Shown one piece after another: positions 5,676 to 5,831 of a DNA stretch of 5,831 nucleotides. Source of the stretch: Tannerella sp. (GTDB lineage: Bacteria; Bacteroidota; Bacteroidia; Bacteroidales; Tannerellaceae); NCBI GenBank assembly GCA_031289515.1, contig JAITPH010000075.1, forward strand, positions 1 through 5,831. Direction: 5' to 3'. Below the pieces are notes generated by a model that did no database searches, was not told the DNA's origin, and saw nothing but the letters and a program-made list of their open reading frames with translations. The stretch's first letter is position 1. Each line of letters opens with the position of its first letter. The position numbers and the translations under genes are program-made.

Positions 5676-5698
5676 CGATTGGGTTGCAAATCCAATCG
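5676..5698. repeat. 10-bp palindrome of the GGATT/AATCC group
   Basis: CGATTGGGTT (5676-5685) pairs with AAATCCAATCG (5689-5698) around a GCA loop, with one G-T pair at 5683/5691 on the plus strand. The central GGTTGCAAATCC echoes the GGATTTGCAATCC centre of the perfect hairpin at 5586-5622. Confidence 0.75.
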
Positions 5699-5722
5699 AA
5701 CGAATCACAAATCCAATCGAAC
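5687..5722 (+). repeat. 15-base direct repeat CAAATCCAATCGAAC
   Basis: Identical copies stand at 5687-5701 and 5708-5722, a 21-base period. The first copy includes the right arm of the 10-bp palindrome, so the second looks like a duplicated arm, the same arrangement as at 106-160 on the other side of the gene block. Confidence 0.85.
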
Positions 5723-5725
5723 TAA

Positions 5726-5744
5726 GAGGAACGAAGCAATCCGG
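5726..5744 (+). repeat. GAGGAACGAAGCAATCCGG repeat, partial copy
   Basis: These 19 bases are identical to 5784-5802, 58 bases further on. The CGTCATTGC part that precedes the core in the other copies is missing, so this is a truncated copy abutting the CAAATCCAATCGAAC direct repeat. Confidence 0.85.
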
Positions 5745-5774
5745 CTTCAATACTTGACAATTGAGATTGATGGA

Positions 5775-5831
5775 CGTCATTGCGAGGAACGAAGCAATCC
5801 GGATGTACAAGGCGCTGGATTGCTTCGTGCC
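5775..5831. repeat. CGTCATTGC palindromic element, cut by the window edge
   Basis: CGTCATTGCGAGGAACGAAG begins at 5775. Its part 5786-5800 pairs with 5817-5831 at 14 of 15 positions (mismatch 5788/5829) around a 16-base spacer. The inverted arm runs off the right edge and would be expected to continue to CAATGACG. It is the most complete copy here of the repeat seen at 195-220. Confidence 0.8.

Larger units (their letters stand above)
5426..5831. other. Gene-free upstream region: promoter plus repeats
   Basis: No credible gene lies between the yciH start and the right edge. Nearest the gene is the promoter (5460-5491); beyond it come a GC-rich hairpin with a T-run, a triple CACGAATT repeat, a perfect 17-bp hairpin, several GGATT/AATCC palindromes, a 15-base direct repeat and three copies of the GGAACGAAGCAATCC core. 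Short open frames on both strands (about 84 and 95 residues) read straight through these palindromes and are composed of their translation, so they are not called as genes. Confidence 0.8.

Noticed and set aside
5438..5725. Overlapping short frames on both strands upstream of yciH
   Set aside because: Both run through the promoter and the GGATT/AATCC palindromes, and the two translations share PFGRI..NPAER because the hairpin is palindromic. This is the mark of repeat DNA, not of genes.
1..5831. CRISPR array, tRNA, rRNA, insertion sequence or prophage genes
   Set aside because: No evenly spaced repeats with unique spacers, no cloverleaf or rRNA-like stretch, and no transposase, integrase or phage-like protein could be found; the repeats are short palindromes without coding capacity.

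Overview
The window looks like a chromosomal segment of a Bacteroidetes bacterium, probably of the order Bacteroidales. The evidence is protein style (an eIF1/SUI1-like factor with a VYSTNPDF N-terminus, a short-type phosphatidylserine decarboxylase next to PssA, an AddA-like helicase-nuclease), two promoters of the Bacteroidetes type (TAnnTTTG with a TTTG-like box 19-20 bases upstream), and weak or absent Shine-Dalgarno sequences. The assignment to a phylum is an inference from these traits, not from a database search.

Layout: all four genes lie on the minus strand and read from high to low coordinates. A promoter at 5460-5491 drives a SUI1/YciH-family gene (5084-5425). Two bases after its stop begins a 1089-residue AddA-type helicase-nuclease (1812-5081). 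After a 55-base gap carrying a second promoter (1773-1803) come psd (995-1756) and pssA (231-998), which overlap by ATGA. PssA makes phosphatidylserine from CDP-diacylglycerol and serine, and Psd decarboxylates it to phosphatidylethanolamine, so the last two genes form one membrane-lipid pathway. The first two are a translation factor and a DNA-break-processing enzyme that share a transcript but have no obvious functional link.

The gene-free ends (1-230 and 5426-5831) are packed with short palindromic and tandem repeats. A GGAACGAAGCAATCC core occurs on both sides of the gene block (206-220, 5728-5742, 5786-5800, and inverted at 5817-5831). The left end is a nested double palindrome. The right end has a perfect 17-bp hairpin, a family of GGATT/AATCC units and a triple CACGAATT repeat.

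The most unusual feature is that three neighbouring, otherwise normal genes each carry an in-frame low-complexity tandem repeat at a structurally tolerant place: the AddA tether (9-base units), the PssA luminal or cytosolic loop (12/15-base units) and the Psd C-terminal tail (18-base units). No new defence, mobile or biosynthetic system was found; the genes are housekeeping.
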